DNA of 64,000 bases from Nitrosopumilus ureiphilus (GCF_013407185.1 NZ_CP026995.1:496841-560840), one strand, 5' to 3'; shown: positions 17,777 through 26,234, counted from the stretch's first letter. Numbers and translations are program-made. The notes: a model not told the origin generated them from the letters alone.

Positions 17777-18202
17777 ATGGCAACAAGATTAAGAAAAACA
17801 AGACGACTTAGAGGAGGACGACACATGGGATGGGGACAAGTAGGTCAACACCGAGCAAGTGGTCACAAAGGTGGTCTTGGAGTTACAGGTATGATGAAGC
17901 ATCATTGGAGTTCTACTTTAAAATATGAACCAGATCACTATGGTCATGATTCCACTAAACCACCTCACCCAAATATTACAAAAACATGGACTAGCGTCAG
18001 AGATCTTGATGACTTGTTCTTAAAGTTCGGTAAAGAAGAAGGAGGAAAGAAAATCGTAGACCTTGAAAGTGCAGGATACGAAAAACTCCTTGGTGGCGGA
18101 AAATTAACTAATGCATATTCCGTCAAAGTAAAACAATTCACTGCAACTGCAGAAGAAAAGCTAAAAGCTGTTGGGGGAGAGGTGCTATCTGATAATGGCT
18201 GA
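17777..18202 (+). CDS. rpl15: Large ribosomal subunit protein uL15 (L15)
   Basis: The 141-residue protein carries the L15 N-terminal basic glycine-rich segment (RKTRRLRGGRHMGWGQVGQH, then RASGHKGGLG) and the C-terminal beta region ending VKQFTATAEEKLKAVGG. It overlaps SecY by 8 bases, the conserved coupling of L15 and SecY. Confidence 0.96.
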   Translation: MATRLRKTRRLRGGRHMGWGQVGQHRASGHKGGLGVTGMMKHHWSSTLKYEPDHYGHDSTKPPHPNITKTWTSVRDLDDLFLKFGKEEGGKKIVDLESAGYEKLLGGGKLTNAYSVKVKQFTATAEEKLKAVGGEVLSDNG

Positions 18203-19625
18203 GGGTAGTATTACCACAATTATTCGAAAAATAGTTTTCAAAGCAGAACCCTATCTTCCTCAAGTACCAAAACCAAAAAAGAAAATTCCACTTCCAACCA
18301 GATTGTTATGGTGTGGGGTGGCATTACTCATTTACATGATAATGGGTCAGACTCCATTATTTGGGGCAACAGCACCACAGTTTGACTTTTTAGCATTTGC
18401 CAGAGTTATTTTTGCATCACAACAAGGAACTCTTGTTGAGTTAGGTATTGGACCCATAGTTACTGCTGGACTCTTGATGCAATTGCTGAGAGGCTCAGAC
18501 ATTCTCAAATTTGATTTCAAAAAACCTGAAGAAAGAGGTATCTTTCAGACAGCAACTAAAATTGTAACATACATTGTAATTGTTGCAGAATCTATTGTAT
18601 ATGCTACTGCAGTATATGGACCTGGAGTTACAGAGCCATACTTTTTGTATGTGATGATTGGACAGCTGATGGCAGCATCGATTATCATTATGTTCTTAGA
18701 TGAATTAATTCAGAAAGGCTGGGGTCTAGGTAGTGGAATCAGTCTTTTCATTATGGCAGGTGTTGCTCAGCAAATTCTTTGGAGCATGTTTAGCCCGTTG
18801 CCTGCAGGTGATGGTGGAACGATTGGTATCATTCCATACATTGGTCAATCAATAATGGGCGGTGACTTGTCAAACATTCTATTCCGTTCAAATCAACTTC
18901 CGAGCATCTTTGGATTGTGTCTTACTGCTGGAATCCTGCTAATTCTTGTATTCACGCAGGGAATGAAAATTGAGATTCCAATTGTATCTACAAAATACAG
19001 AGGCTTCTCTGCAGTCTATCCTATCAAATTGATGTATGTATCTAACATTCCTGTAATTTTGGCATCTGCACTTACGGCAAATGCTGTTTTCATATTCCAA
19101 ATGTTGTGGGCAAACATGAACCCGCGAAATAATAATTTCTTCATGAACTTTGTCGCGCAGTTTGATCCGACTAGCCCCTCTACACCTATAGGTGGTATCA
19201 TCTACTACATCACTCCTCCAAGAGGTTTGGATGTGGCCGCATTGGATCCAATGCGTGCAGTAGGTTACATTCTGTTTATGATAGGAATTGTAGTTGTATT
19301 TGGTAGATTGTGGGTAGAGCTTGGAGGTTTGTCACCAAAGAGTGCAGCTCAGAACTTACTTGATGCTGATGTGCAAATTCCTGGATTTAGAAGATCAAAT
19401 GCTCCAGTTGAAGCATTACTTAACAAGTACATTCCATCAGTTACAATTATTGGTTCTATGATTTTGGGTCTGTTGGCCGGCGTATCTGATGTTCTTGGCG
19501 TATTTGGTTCTGGAATTGGAATTTTACTTATGGTGGATATTCTCATCAACTATTACACACAGTTAGTAAGAGAACAAGTAGAAGTCGTCATGCCGCGTTT
19601 GGGTGCTTTACTTGGAAGGAAATAA
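18195..19625 (+). CDS. secY: Preprotein translocase subunit SecY (Sec61 alpha)
   Basis: SecY is the pore of the protein-conducting channel. The ATG at 18195 gives a 476-residue protein, MAEGSITTIIRKIVFKAEPY; the open frame extends 8 codons further into L15 but that is not SecY-like. About ten membrane helices can be traced, including the plug-bearing region (FGATAPQFDFLAFARVIFAS), the GLGSGISLFI segment and the cytosolic loop TKYRGFSAVYPIKL. SecE is encoded separately at 6.6 kb. Confidence 0.96.
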   Translation: MAEGSITTIIRKIVFKAEPYLPQVPKPKKKIPLPTRLLWCGVALLIYMIMGQTPLFGATAPQFDFLAFARVIFASQQGTLVELGIGPIVTAGLLMQLLRGSDILKFDFKKPEERGIFQTATKIVTYIVIVAESIVYATAVYGPGVTEPYFLYVMIGQLMAASIIIMFLDELIQKGWGLGSGISLFIMAGVAQQILWSMFSPLPAGDGGTIGIIPYIGQSIMGGDLSNILFRSNQLPSIFGLCLTAGILLILVFTQGMKIEIPIVSTKYRGFSAVYPIKLMYVSNIPVILASALTANAVFIFQMLWANMNPRNNNFFMNFVAQFDPTSPSTPIGGIIYYITPPRGLDVAALDPMRAVGYILFMIGIVVVFGRLWVELGGLSPKSAAQNLLDADVQIPGFRRSNAPVEALLNKYIPSVTIIGSMILGLLAGVSDVLGVFGSGIGILLMVDILINYYTQLVREQVEVVMPRLGALLGRK

Positions 19626-20190
19626 GAGAATAATTCTAGTAGGAATTCCCGGTGTTGGAAAAACTACCATCTTATCTAAAATGGTAGAAATTCTAAAAAA
19701 TCATGATAAAACCGTCCATGTAGTAAGTTTTGGAACTTTGATGTTTGAAGTTGCAAAAGAAAATGGTCTCAAAGATAGAGATGAGCTCAGACATTTGCCT
19801 GTAAGTGAACAACAACATCTTCAAAAAATCACTGCTGAAAAAATTGCTGCATACGATGAACAAGTAGTGATTATAGATACTCATGCATTTATCAATTCAC
19901 CAGAAGGTTACTATCCTGGATTGCCAGAACATGTTTTGAAAATTATCAAACCTACAAACTTTGTTTCAGTTTCAGCAAAACCTGAAGAAATCTACAACAG
20001 ACGAATGAAAGATGAAACACGAAATCGAGATAAAATCACTCTACCTAATATCAATAAAGAACTAGACATTCAATCGGCAATGATCTCAGCTTGCACTGTG
20101 CTTACAGGCTCACCTGTGAAACATATTCTTAATAGAGAAGGAAAGATTGATGAAGCCATAGACAAAATAATTAATGCGATAGGACTGTAA
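19612..20190 (+). CDS. adkA: Adenylate kinase, archaeal type
   Basis: The enzyme interconverts ATP + AMP and 2 ADP. The P-loop is VGIPGVGKTTILSKM near the N-terminus. The LRHLPVSEQQ and IIDTHAFINSPEGYYPGLP segments and the Arg-rich RRMKDETRNRDKI lid are typical of the short trimeric archaeal AdkA. The start is uncertain: TTG at 19612 or GTG at 19603, both inside the SecY 3' end. The overlap implies coupling to secY, the classic archaeal secY-adk neighbourhood. Confidence 0.92.
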   Translation: MEGNKRIILVGIPGVGKTTILSKMVEILKNHDKTVHVVSFGTLMFEVAKENGLKDRDELRHLPVSEQQHLQKITAEKIAAYDEQVVIIDTHAFINSPEGYYPGLPEHVLKIIKPTNFVSVSAKPEEIYNRRMKDETRNRDKITLPNINKELDIQSAMISACTVLTGSPVKHILNREGKIDEAIDKIINAIGL

Positions 20191-20193
20191 AAA

Positions 20194-20826
20194 ATGGATT
20201 TTAACTTTATTCTACTATTTCTCGATTCAATACACCTGCAATTTGATATCTTCGGTGGTGAGGAGGGAAGACAGGCCCTTGGTAGTGATGATCCAATCAT
20301 CAAAGGGATAATTCTTTCAATGTTTGCAGTTTCTGGATTTGGAATTGTACTGAATCTTTTCAACGCTGGAGTTCGAAAGAAGATGGTGGACCAAACAAAA
20401 CTAAAACGAATTATGAAAGAAACAAGAGGATGGCAAAAAGAAAGAATGGCTGCAATGAGAGCCAAAGATCAAGCCAAAATTAACGAGCTGAGCAAAAAAT
20501 CATCTTACATGAACAAAATGTCAATGGAGATGATGCAGATGAACATGCGTCCAATGATGATTACTTTTGTACCTTTAATTTTGATATTTTATCTTGTACT
20601 GCCACAATTGTTTTCTTATACTGTGGCACTATCTCCAATCCCACTAAATGTAATCCCAGGAGATTTCTTTCAGCTAACTTGTACCGCTGCACAAGCAATG
20701 GAAGAAGGTCATGTCTGCTTTGGTCATGAAAATGCATTGTATCTCTGGGCTTGGTACTTCCTTTCATCTATTGCATTTAGTGGCATTATTATGAAACTGA
20801 CGAAAACCTCAATGGATCTCAGTTGA
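20194..20826 (+). CDS. EMC3/TMCO1-family (DUF106) membrane insertase-like protein
   Basis: The 210-residue protein has three membrane segments: one near residues 31-50, and two in the C-terminal half (MMITFVPLILIFYLVLPQLF and LWAWYFLSSIAFSG). Between the first two lies a charged cytosolic coiled coil (TKLKRIMKETRGWQKERMAA). This is the Oxa1-superfamily archaeal DUF106/Ylp1 layout, thought to help insert membrane proteins. Its place between adk and cmk behind secY is conserved in archaea and agrees with that role. The C-terminal LFSYTVALSPIPLNV loop is extracellular in that model. Confidence 0.88.
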   Translation: MDFNFILLFLDSIHLQFDIFGGEEGRQALGSDDPIIKGIILSMFAVSGFGIVLNLFNAGVRKKMVDQTKLKRIMKETRGWQKERMAAMRAKDQAKINELSKKSSYMNKMSMEMMQMNMRPMMITFVPLILIFYLVLPQLFSYTVALSPIPLNVIPGDFFQLTCTAAQAMEEGHVCFGHENALYLWAWYFLSSIAFSGIIMKLTKTSMDLS

Positions 20827-21383
20827 CAAAATCTATAGTAATTTCTGGCCCTCCCGCAGTAGGCAAAACAACTGTTGCCAAAGGGTTGGCAGAAGAATTT
20901 CAATTAGAGTATCTTAGTGGTGGAGATGTTCTAAAAGAGATGGCAATAGAGGAAGGTTATGATTCTGATGGAGATGATTGGTGGGATACTGAGGAAGGAA
21001 TGAGTTTTCTAAATCAACGCGAAAAAAATTCAAAATACGATAGAGCACTAGATGAAAAATTAACTGTACTCTTCAAAAGAGGAGGTGTGGTGATTACCAG
21101 TTACACTTTACCATGGCTAATCAAAGACGGAATTAAAATTTGGTTAGAGGGATCGCATGAAAGCAGTACTAAGAGAATGCAAAGAAGGGATAACATGAGT
21201 CCTCAAGAAGCTTATGAAATCACAAAAGAACGATTTGACAAGAATAAGGCATTGTACAAAAAACTTTATGATTTTGATTTTGGTGAAGATAAATCTGTGT
21301 TTGATTTAATTATTAATACTGATAATCTTTCAGCACAACAAGTAATCGATGTTGCAAAAGAAACTGTGAGAAAACTACTATGA
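20823..21383 (+). CDS. cmk: Cytidylate kinase (archaeal)
   Basis: The enzyme phosphorylates CMP and dCMP. The N-terminal P-loop SGPPAVGKTTVAKGLAEEF and the following LSGGDVLKEMA segment are characteristic of archaeal Cmk. The central VVITSYTLPWLIKDG and RMQRRDNMSPQEAYE blocks complete it. It starts at TTG overlapping the previous gene by 4 bases and overlaps cbf5 by 4 bases, so the whole run is one transcript. Confidence 0.93.
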   Translation: MTKSIVISGPPAVGKTTVAKGLAEEFQLEYLSGGDVLKEMAIEEGYDSDGDDWWDTEEGMSFLNQREKNSKYDRALDEKLTVLFKRGGVVITSYTLPWLIKDGIKIWLEGSHESSTKRMQRRDNMSPQEAYEITKERFDKNKALYKKLYDFDFGEDKSVFDLIINTDNLSAQQVIDVAKETVRKLL

Positions 21384-22381
21384 CTCTAAAACAACTAGAA
21401 AATCTAATTGAAATTGATCAAGACATCACTGATGATGCATTTGGGACATATTATGACAAAAGATCACTTGAACAATTACTAAACTACGGCATCATTCTAT
21501 TGGATAAACCTCCTGGCCCTACAAGTCATGAAACAGTTGCATGGACAAAACGAATTTTGAAACTTCCAAAGATTGGTCACAGTGGAACACTTGATCCTCA
21601 GGTTTCAGGAGTACTGCCATTGGGATTAGGTGAGGCAACTAAAGCATTAGGAGTTTTACTTTTAGGTCCTAAAGAGTACGTTGCATTAGGACGAGTGCAT
21701 TCTCTTCCGTCAAAAGAAAAACTTGCTGAAATTATTGGTTTGTTTAAAGGAGAGATTTTTCAAAAACCCCCGCAACGTTCAGCAGTTGTACGGCAAACAA
21801 GAACAAGAACTATCTATGAATTTGAATTAATAGAGCAAAAAGAAAGACTTCTCTTAACTCGAGTGTTGTGTGAGGCTGGAACCTATATTAGAAAATTATA
21901 CTATGATATTGGAGAAATTCTAGGACCTGGCGCTACAATGATTGAGCTTAGAAGAACCAGGGTGGACCAATTTTATGAATCTGATGGCCTAGTCACTCTT
22001 CATGAACTGGCAAATGCATTTGCGTTATGGGAGGAAAACAAAGATGATTCTAGATTAATGAAAATGATAAAACCTGTAGAGTATGCTTTAAGTGAATTAA
22101 AATCCGTAATGATTCGTGACTCTGCAGTAGATGCAATGTGTCATGGTGCTCAACTTGCAATTCCTGGCATTTTGAAAATTTCTCCGAATCTAAAGAAAGG
22201 TGATCTTGTTGGAATTTACACACAAAAAGGAGAAGCAGTAGCTTTGGCTGAATCTACAATGTCTGAAGAAGAGATTCGTGATGCAACAAAGGGATACGCA
22301 TTTGAAACAAAGAGAATCATTATGGCTCCAAACACATATCCTAAAAAATGGAGAACCAAACCAACGCATCCAAAGGATTAA
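21380..22381 (+). CDS. cbf5: tRNA/rRNA pseudouridine synthase Cbf5 (TruB family)
   Basis: Cbf5 is the catalytic subunit of box H/ACA RNPs and also modifies U55 of tRNA. The 333-residue protein contains the catalytic motif GHSGTLDPQVSGVLPLGLGE with the essential Asp, KPPQRSAVVRQTRTRTIYEF and a C-terminal PUA domain (about residues 250-330). It closes the ribosomal protein cluster, overlapping a small membrane protein gene by 34 bases. Confidence 0.96.
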   Translation: MTLKQLENLIEIDQDITDDAFGTYYDKRSLEQLLNYGIILLDKPPGPTSHETVAWTKRILKLPKIGHSGTLDPQVSGVLPLGLGEATKALGVLLLGPKEYVALGRVHSLPSKEKLAEIIGLFKGEIFQKPPQRSAVVRQTRTRTIYEFELIEQKERLLLTRVLCEAGTYIRKLYYDIGEILGPGATMIELRRTRVDQFYESDGLVTLHELANAFALWEENKDDSRLMKMIKPVEYALSELKSVMIRDSAVDAMCHGAQLAIPGILKISPNLKKGDLVGIYTQKGEAVALAESTMSEEEIRDATKGYAFETKRIIMAPNTYPKKWRTKPTHPKD

Positions 22382-22851
22382 CATCAAATAATTATTCTAA
22401 AGACATGTTAGCAAAAAGCCTAGTAATTTTTATTGTAATTGGAATGGTTTCAGGATTTGTGTATGGTATTTACTTGATGGATGTAAAAAATACAAATCAA
22501 CTGGTATTTGTTGAAGGTCCTTCAATATCTTTAGTTACTGAAAAATTTGATTTTAAAAAAGGCGAGGTGATAAAAATTCGAATTGTAAATTCTGGCACAA
22601 CTTCTCTAATTTTTTCTGATGCATCTTATGGTCTTAGAATTACCGGATTATCTGGAATATTGATGTATACACCAGTTAGTGTACAAGTTGTTTCCCATCT
22701 TGATCCTGGTGATGAAATTGAATTATCGTGGAATCAAATAAAAAATGATGGTGATGTCGCATTAGAGGGTCTATACAAAATATCTGCAAAGGGAATGGAT
22801 GAGCAAGGAATTCCCGTTGAGAAATCCACTATTGTTACAATTTGGAAGTAG
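22348..22851 (+). CDS. Hypothetical membrane-anchored protein with an Ig-like outer domain
   Basis: The 167-residue protein has a short cytosolic start and a membrane helix at about residues 21-44 (LAKSLVIFIVIGMVSGFVYG). The remaining 120 residues form a beta-rich external domain with the pattern FKKGEVIKIRIVNSGTTSLI and DPGDEIELSWNQ, like a small Ig-like/DUF-type fold. Its start lies inside the 3' end of cbf5 in another frame, so it is probably co-transcribed. No function is recognised. It is the last gene before the tRNA-Ser integration site. Confidence 0.7.
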   Translation: MENQTNASKGLTSNNYSKDMLAKSLVIFIVIGMVSGFVYGIYLMDVKNTNQLVFVEGPSISLVTEKFDFKKGEVIKIRIVNSGTTSLIFSDASYGLRITGLSGILMYTPVSVQVVSHLDPGDEIELSWNQIKNDGDVALEGLYKISAKGMDEQGIPVEKSTIVTIWK

Positions 22852-22870
22852 ACTCTCAATAAAGTAACAT

Positions 22871-22879
22871 AATTTATAA
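22871..22879 (+). promoter_or_regulatory. TATA-like element of the tRNA-Ser gene
   Basis: AATTTATAA lies about 40 bases upstream of the tRNA 5' end, the normal spacing for an archaeal TBP site. The intervening bases carry no gene. Confidence 0.55.
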
Positions 22880-22915
22880 TCACATTTTACCAAGTACTTT
22901 TGTCGTTAGACTTGT

Positions 22916-23016
22916 GCCGGGGTCGCCTAGCCTGGTAGGGCGCGCGCCTGGAAATTATTAACCATAAAGCGCGTTCTCGCAAGGGAACGGGAGTTCAAAT
23001 CTCCCTCCCGGCGCCA
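22916..23016 (+). tRNA. trnS: tRNA-Ser (anticodon GGA), with a 14-nt intron and encoded CCA
   Basis: The gene folds into a class II tRNA. The acceptor stem GCCGGGG pairs with TCCCGGC (one G-U), discriminator G, encoded CCA. The D-stem is GCC/GGC, the anticodon stem CGCGC/GCGCG (22943-22947 with 22969-22973), a long variable arm GTTCTC-GCAA-GGGAAC follows, then the T-arm GGGAG-TTCAAAT-CTCCC. The anticodon loop is 21 nt instead of 7. With C32-T33-GGA-A37 kept, a canonical 37/38 intron of 14 nt occupies 22954-22967. The long variable arm and discriminator G fit serine. The 3' end is the attachment site of the following mobile element. Confidence 0.92.
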
Positions 23017-23035
23017 TCCAATAGTATAAACCTCC
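23008..23035 (+). repeat. Left attachment site (attL) of integrated element I
   Basis: The last bases of the tRNA plus the start of the inserted DNA (CCGGCGCCATCCAAT, then AGTATAAACCTCC) recur at 32854-32882 with a single inserted T. The copies are direct repeats 9,846 bases apart. Similarity continues for about 150 more bases through the recombinase 5' end. Confidence 0.8.
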
Positions 23036-23470
23036 GCCGCCCATACTGTACTGTCATTAGCTACAATACAGCAAACCCGAGTTAATGTCCCAACAAGATC
23101 GTCAATCTATGACTATGATGCAAGAATTACAAGAACTCTGATACTAATTCAAAATGAAACATCCCCAAAAAATCAGAAGATCATACGACGATATGATGAT
23201 CTAATGACGTGTGCATCTATGGCCAAAGCAACACGTCACAAGCATCTTCAAACTATCTTGAATCTAACTTGATACCTGAAAAAGGATTGGGATGTGGCTA
23301 CTACAAATGATATTGGAAATTTAGTTGTTGAAATTGTTAGGCGCTATGCAAATGATAACGGACAGGAGACCTACACAAGTTATGATCACAAAAACATTCT
23401 AAAAAAATGGAGCAAAAAATATAAAAAATCGTGGTGGATTGGAGGAAATTTTAAACAGAGTTTTCGATGA
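23030..23470 (+). pseudogene. Decayed tyrosine recombinase (integrase), N-terminal part
   Basis: Reading from 23030, one frame encodes an integrase core-binding domain: SSIYDYDARITRTLILIQNE, then KATRHKHLQTILNLT. A TGA at 23270-23272 interrupts it. The same frame then continues YLKKDWDVATTNDIGNLVVE and TYTSYDHKNILKKW before ending at 23468-23470. The stop sits where an Arg (CGA) codon would fit. The catalytic C-terminal domain (RHRY) is missing. A second, shorter copy of this 5' part lies at 32877-33053. The gene starts directly after the tRNA 3' end and points away from it, the usual placement of archaeal tRNA-targeting integrases. Confidence 0.75.
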
Positions 23471-23561
23471 ATTTCTTGAAAAAGAAGATGATGGTTATTT
23501 TACAGTAAACAAGAAGGGTAAATTAAAAATTAATGATCTAATCTCTCAACTACGTAAATAA
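23439..23561 (+). CDS. Possible small ORF or gene fragment, 40 residues
   Basis: A TTG-initiated frame gives MEEILNRVFDEFLEKEDDGY and a basic tail ending INDLISQLRK. It overlaps the end of the integrase remnant in another frame. The amphipathic composition looks protein-like, but the upstream frame (KNIKNRGG) is open without a good start, so it may be the C-terminus of a truncated gene. Family unknown. Confidence 0.3.
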   Translation: MEEILNRVFDEFLEKEDDGYFTVNKKGKLKINDLISQLRK

Positions 23562-23715
23562 TTTACAAGAATTAATTGTTAGGGATTTTAACTAATCAAG
23601 CAATTCCCCTTCAGAGAATTAGAGTGCCAATCTAATTTCACAAATCCCGATCAAGGAACTAATTTTTCCCTAAAAACGGTTCAAGCCTTAAATCTCATCA
23701 TCTAGGGAAAATATT

Positions 23716-24159
23716 GTGGCATCAAATAATATAATAATGAATCTTGATGAACAATATCTAATTGAGACTAATGAATAAATTCTCAAAAATCATGAGAAAT
23801 TAACTGGTCAGCAGGTATGGATTGAGGTTATTCCTAAAAACATCATTAATGTATTTCCAAAAATAAACAATGTTGGTAATTCTGGAAATAAGGAAGAGGA
23901 TTTGATTGAAAAAACAGCGTGTATAATAGCTGTGATTCCTTGGGCTCAAGTATTCTTTGATGGTAATAGAAGAACTGGAATTATCGCAGCAGGAACATTT
24001 CTGCGTGATAATGGATATGATTTAGATATTAATCCAGAAGATGAGAACCTGGAATTAAGAAAATTGTTAAGTGAGATCAAGAAACATTACGCTGACCTTG
24101 AACCAAGTATTATGAAGCAGTTGTCTTTTTATATTTCAAAAAGAATGAAACCATTATGA
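23716..24159 (+). pseudogene. Broken Fic/Doc-family gene (in-frame stop, motif lacks the catalytic His)
   Basis: Fic proteins transfer AMP or other phosphate groups to target proteins; Doc is the toxin of Phd-Doc modules. From GTG at 23716 one frame runs MNLDEQYLIETNE, hits TAA at 23776-23778 and continues ILKNHEKLTGQQVWIEV to the Fic core FFDGNRRTGIIAAGTFLRDN and a C-terminal helix, ending at 24159. The core matches HxFx(D/E)GNxR except that the expected His is Gln (AQVFFDGNRRTG). The downstream part has its own TTG at 23902 and could yield a truncated 85-residue protein. Both features argue for an inactive remnant. Confidence 0.65.
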
Positions 24160-24239
24160 GTCCAAAACATGAAAAAAGTAATAATGAACTTATCAAAAAA
24201 TACTCTAAACTTTTAACTGATCTCGCTACTGACGACTGA
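24156..24239 (+). CDS. 27-residue ORF behind the Fic remnant
   Basis: An ATG overlapping the Fic stop by 4 bases (ATGA) opens MSPKHEKSNNELIKKYSKLL and a short acidic end. Coupling to a Fic/Doc gene suggests an antitoxin-like partner or its remnant, but it is too short to recognise. The following 296 bases up to 24535 contain no supportable gene. Confidence 0.35.
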   Translation: MSPKHEKSNNELIKKYSKLLTDLATDD

Positions 24240-24535
24240 TCTCAACTCTTCTTATTTTAACAACTTATGCCGTCCATTTTCATCCCCAAAATGGTGGCTG
24301 AATCCCATGGAGTCATATCTATTCCTATTGGGGTGTCAAACTGATCTGACAAATCTCCCTGACGTTCCAACCAAAAGGACTCATCATAAATGAAAAATTA
24401 CAAAATATTTCATAATATGACTAACAAAATAATGGGATGTTCATAAAGTGTTCTAATGATTAGTGAATCCATACAGGTTTGAACTCAATAAGATAGCATT
24501 CTTTATGAATACACACCAACAGAAACAATTAGAAA

Positions 24536-24703
24536 ATGAAAAGTAGACTTTTGATAATCATTATAATTGTAATTTTGATAATTAGCATTATGATTTCATT
24601 AAATTTCCTCTTGACATTGCCACAATTTGGATCAGAACATTGTCCAGGATTGGAATTACGCAAGTCTCTAGGGCTAGTTGATCCCAATGCTGCATGTCTT
24701 TAG
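24536..24703 (+). CDS. Small single-span membrane protein, MKSR leader family
   Basis: The 55-residue protein begins MKSRLLIIIIIVILIISIMI, a membrane helix directly after a basic tetrapeptide, followed by about 30 external residues with two Cys (HCPG and AACL). Its first 30 bases are nearly identical to those of the gene at 25483. It is the first of at least six genes in this element that start with the same leader. The two external Cys could form a disulfide. Confidence 0.6.
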   Translation: MKSRLLIIIIIVILIISIMISLNFLLTLPQFGSEHCPGLELRKSLGLVDPNAACL

Positions 24704-24718
24704 GTTTGAGATGTTAAA

Positions 24719-25228
24719 ATGAAAACTAGGTACAAAATAATCATCATAATTGCTCTTATTCCTGTTGTAGTTATTGGAGGTCAGATTGTGTTTCTTGCGG
24801 GCTCTATTCAGATAGGGGGAGTTTTGGCAAGTATTGTGTCCGATGATGCTTTTGATAAAGAAATGAGACAGCTAACTGAAGTAAAATTATTTCATGAAAA
24901 ATATGGCGAGTCTACAACAGGTCATTCCACTGACATCATAGCATGGAAAGAGATCTACTATAGCGTAAAGGGTCCAGATGGCAATCAGGCTGCAGATCTT
25001 TTTGTAAAAAAGAACATGCTACATGGGGATATCAGGATGCAATTATCATGCGTCTATGACATTCAGTCTCATCAAGAGTATCACAAGAATTCAGAATTAC
25101 AACGCCAAGAAGGAAATATCTCAGAGTATGAATCAGATGACTCTGAATTTGCACTTTATCTTGTTGATCAAGAGAAAATCTTGGAACATCTAAAGAAAAA
25201 ACATTGTTTTAGCGGAACACGTGATTAG
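24719..25228 (+). CDS. Membrane-anchored external protein, MKTR leader family, 169 residues
   Basis: An N-terminal MKTR plus hydrophobic segment (residues 5-35) is followed by a soluble external region with VKLFHEKYGEST, then FVKKNMLHGDIRMQLSC and a C-terminal helix with EKILEHLKKKHC. The leading part after the anchor resembles the small 'FLxxYP..' sensor-like domains seen in thaumarchaeal secreted proteins, but no family can be named. The gene follows the 55-residue member and is followed 3 bases later by the next member, suggesting one transcript. Confidence 0.65.
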   Translation: MKTRYKIIIIIALIPVVVIGGQIVFLAGSIQIGGVLASIVSDDAFDKEMRQLTEVKLFHEKYGESTTGHSTDIIAWKEIYYSVKGPDGNQAADLFVKKNMLHGDIRMQLSCVYDIQSHQEYHKNSELQRQEGNISEYESDDSEFALYLVDQEKILEHLKKKHCFSGTRD

Positions 25229-25231
25229 AAA

Positions 25232-25486
25232 ATGAAAACTAGATACATAGTCATTGGTGCAGCAATCTCTCTTCTGATAGGTATTACTATAACAATACTT
25301 AGCTTTGAGACAATTCCTTCTGAGCCTCCAGAGAATTTACCTGAAGGAATGACTCCTATTACTCCAGTTGTTGGAAAGACATCAACTCCAGCAGGACCTT
25401 ATCTAATTTATGCAAGCATTCTTGTTTTGATTGGAACAGGAATTTACTCTTTGGTTGGTTTTCTGAAAAGGAGAAAAAAAGAATGA
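25232..25486 (+). CDS. Two-span membrane protein, MKTR leader family, 84 residues
   Basis: The protein has an N-terminal MKTR leader with membrane helix 1 (residues 5-24), a proline-rich external loop (IPSEPPENLPEGMTPITPV), and membrane helix 2 (YLIYASILVLIGTGIYSLVG) ending in a basic FLKRRKKE tail. Both ends would face the cytosol. It starts 3 bases after the preceding stop and its stop overlaps the next ATG (ATGA). No function is recognised. Confidence 0.65.
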   Translation: MKTRYIVIGAAISLLIGITITILSFETIPSEPPENLPEGMTPITPVVGKTSTPAGPYLIYASILVLIGTGIYSLVGFLKRRKKE

Positions 25487-26151
25487 AAACTAGACTTTTG
25501 ATAATCATTACAATGATCACTACCGTTTTTTTACTTGTTGCAGTTGTATATCCTACAATAAATTATAGAACTTGGGGAAATAACGAATTGTTTTATGCAC
25601 TTCCTCCACCCGGCATGAAAATAATCTGTGATGAATGGTTGTGGCAACCCCCACAAAATTGCAGACCTGTATATGTTATTCAAGATACCGATATTGCCAA
25701 TGTAACAATAATTCCAAACGCAATACCAAAGATAACTAATCTCGATAATATCATGATAACGATGGAAAGACACCCATGTTTTGGCCCGTGTCCTGCGTAT
25801 TCACTTACGATTCATGGCAATGGCACAGTAGATTATGATGGGTTTAGTTTTGTGAATCCGCTTGGCAAAAAAACAATCCATATCTCACCTGACACAGTAG
25901 CCGAATTAGTTGGCAGATTTTATGAGATTGATTATTTTTTATTAGATGATCGTTATGAGTCACCTGTTGATGACAGTTCTGCTGTAAGTACCACGATCAC
26001 CATTGGCAATTATTCAAAAAGCGTATACAACTATGCAAAAAAAGGACCAGAAAAACTACAATCATTAGAAAAAATGATTGATGATGCAACGATTTCTAGT
26101 TTGCCATGGGATGACATAGATCCAGAAAAGCATAGATCTATTGAGGAATAG
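25483..26151 (+). CDS. Exported DUF6438-like protein, MKTR leader family
   Basis: After the MKTR leader and an N-terminal helix (residues 5-25) comes an external part of about 195 residues. Its core, MERHPCFGPCPAYSLTIHGN then GTVDYDG, matches the pattern of the DUF6438 family (a CxGxCPxY motif followed by strands and a helix), a domain of unknown function in secreted proteins. The two closely spaced Cys in CFGPC may form a disulfide or bind metal. The assignment to DUF6438 is from memory of the motif. The ATG overlaps the previous stop. Confidence 0.7.
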   Translation: MKTRLLIIITMITTVFLLVAVVYPTINYRTWGNNELFYALPPPGMKIICDEWLWQPPQNCRPVYVIQDTDIANVTIIPNAIPKITNLDNIMITMERHPCFGPCPAYSLTIHGNGTVDYDGFSFVNPLGKKTIHISPDTVAELVGRFYEIDYFLLDDRYESPVDDSSAVSTTITIGNYSKSVYNYAKKGPEKLQSLEKMIDDATISSLPWDDIDPEKHRSIEE

Positions 26152-26192
26152 TAAATAAAAATCAGAGTTCAAATATTCTCCAGTCCACACAG

Positions 26193-26215
26193 TTCAAACC
26201 TTATTGGGATTTGAA
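26193..26215. repeat. Imperfect palindromic repeat, copy 1
   Basis: TTCAAACC-TTATT-GGG-ATTTGAA is found again at 32658-32679 as TTCAAACC-TGTT-GGG-ATTTGAA. In both places an AGAGTTCAAAYAT stretch precedes it by about 20-25 bases, so the repeat unit is about 50 bases. It lies just downstream of the DUF6438-like gene and could be a transcript-end hairpin or a small mobile/recombination remnant. Confidence 0.55.
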
Positions 26216-26234
26216 CTATTCATTAGAACACTTT

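Noticed and set aside
26166-26215. GAGTTCAAAT stretches resembling a tRNA T-arm
   Set aside because: No acceptor, D or anticodon stem can be formed around them; they belong to the palindromic repeat.
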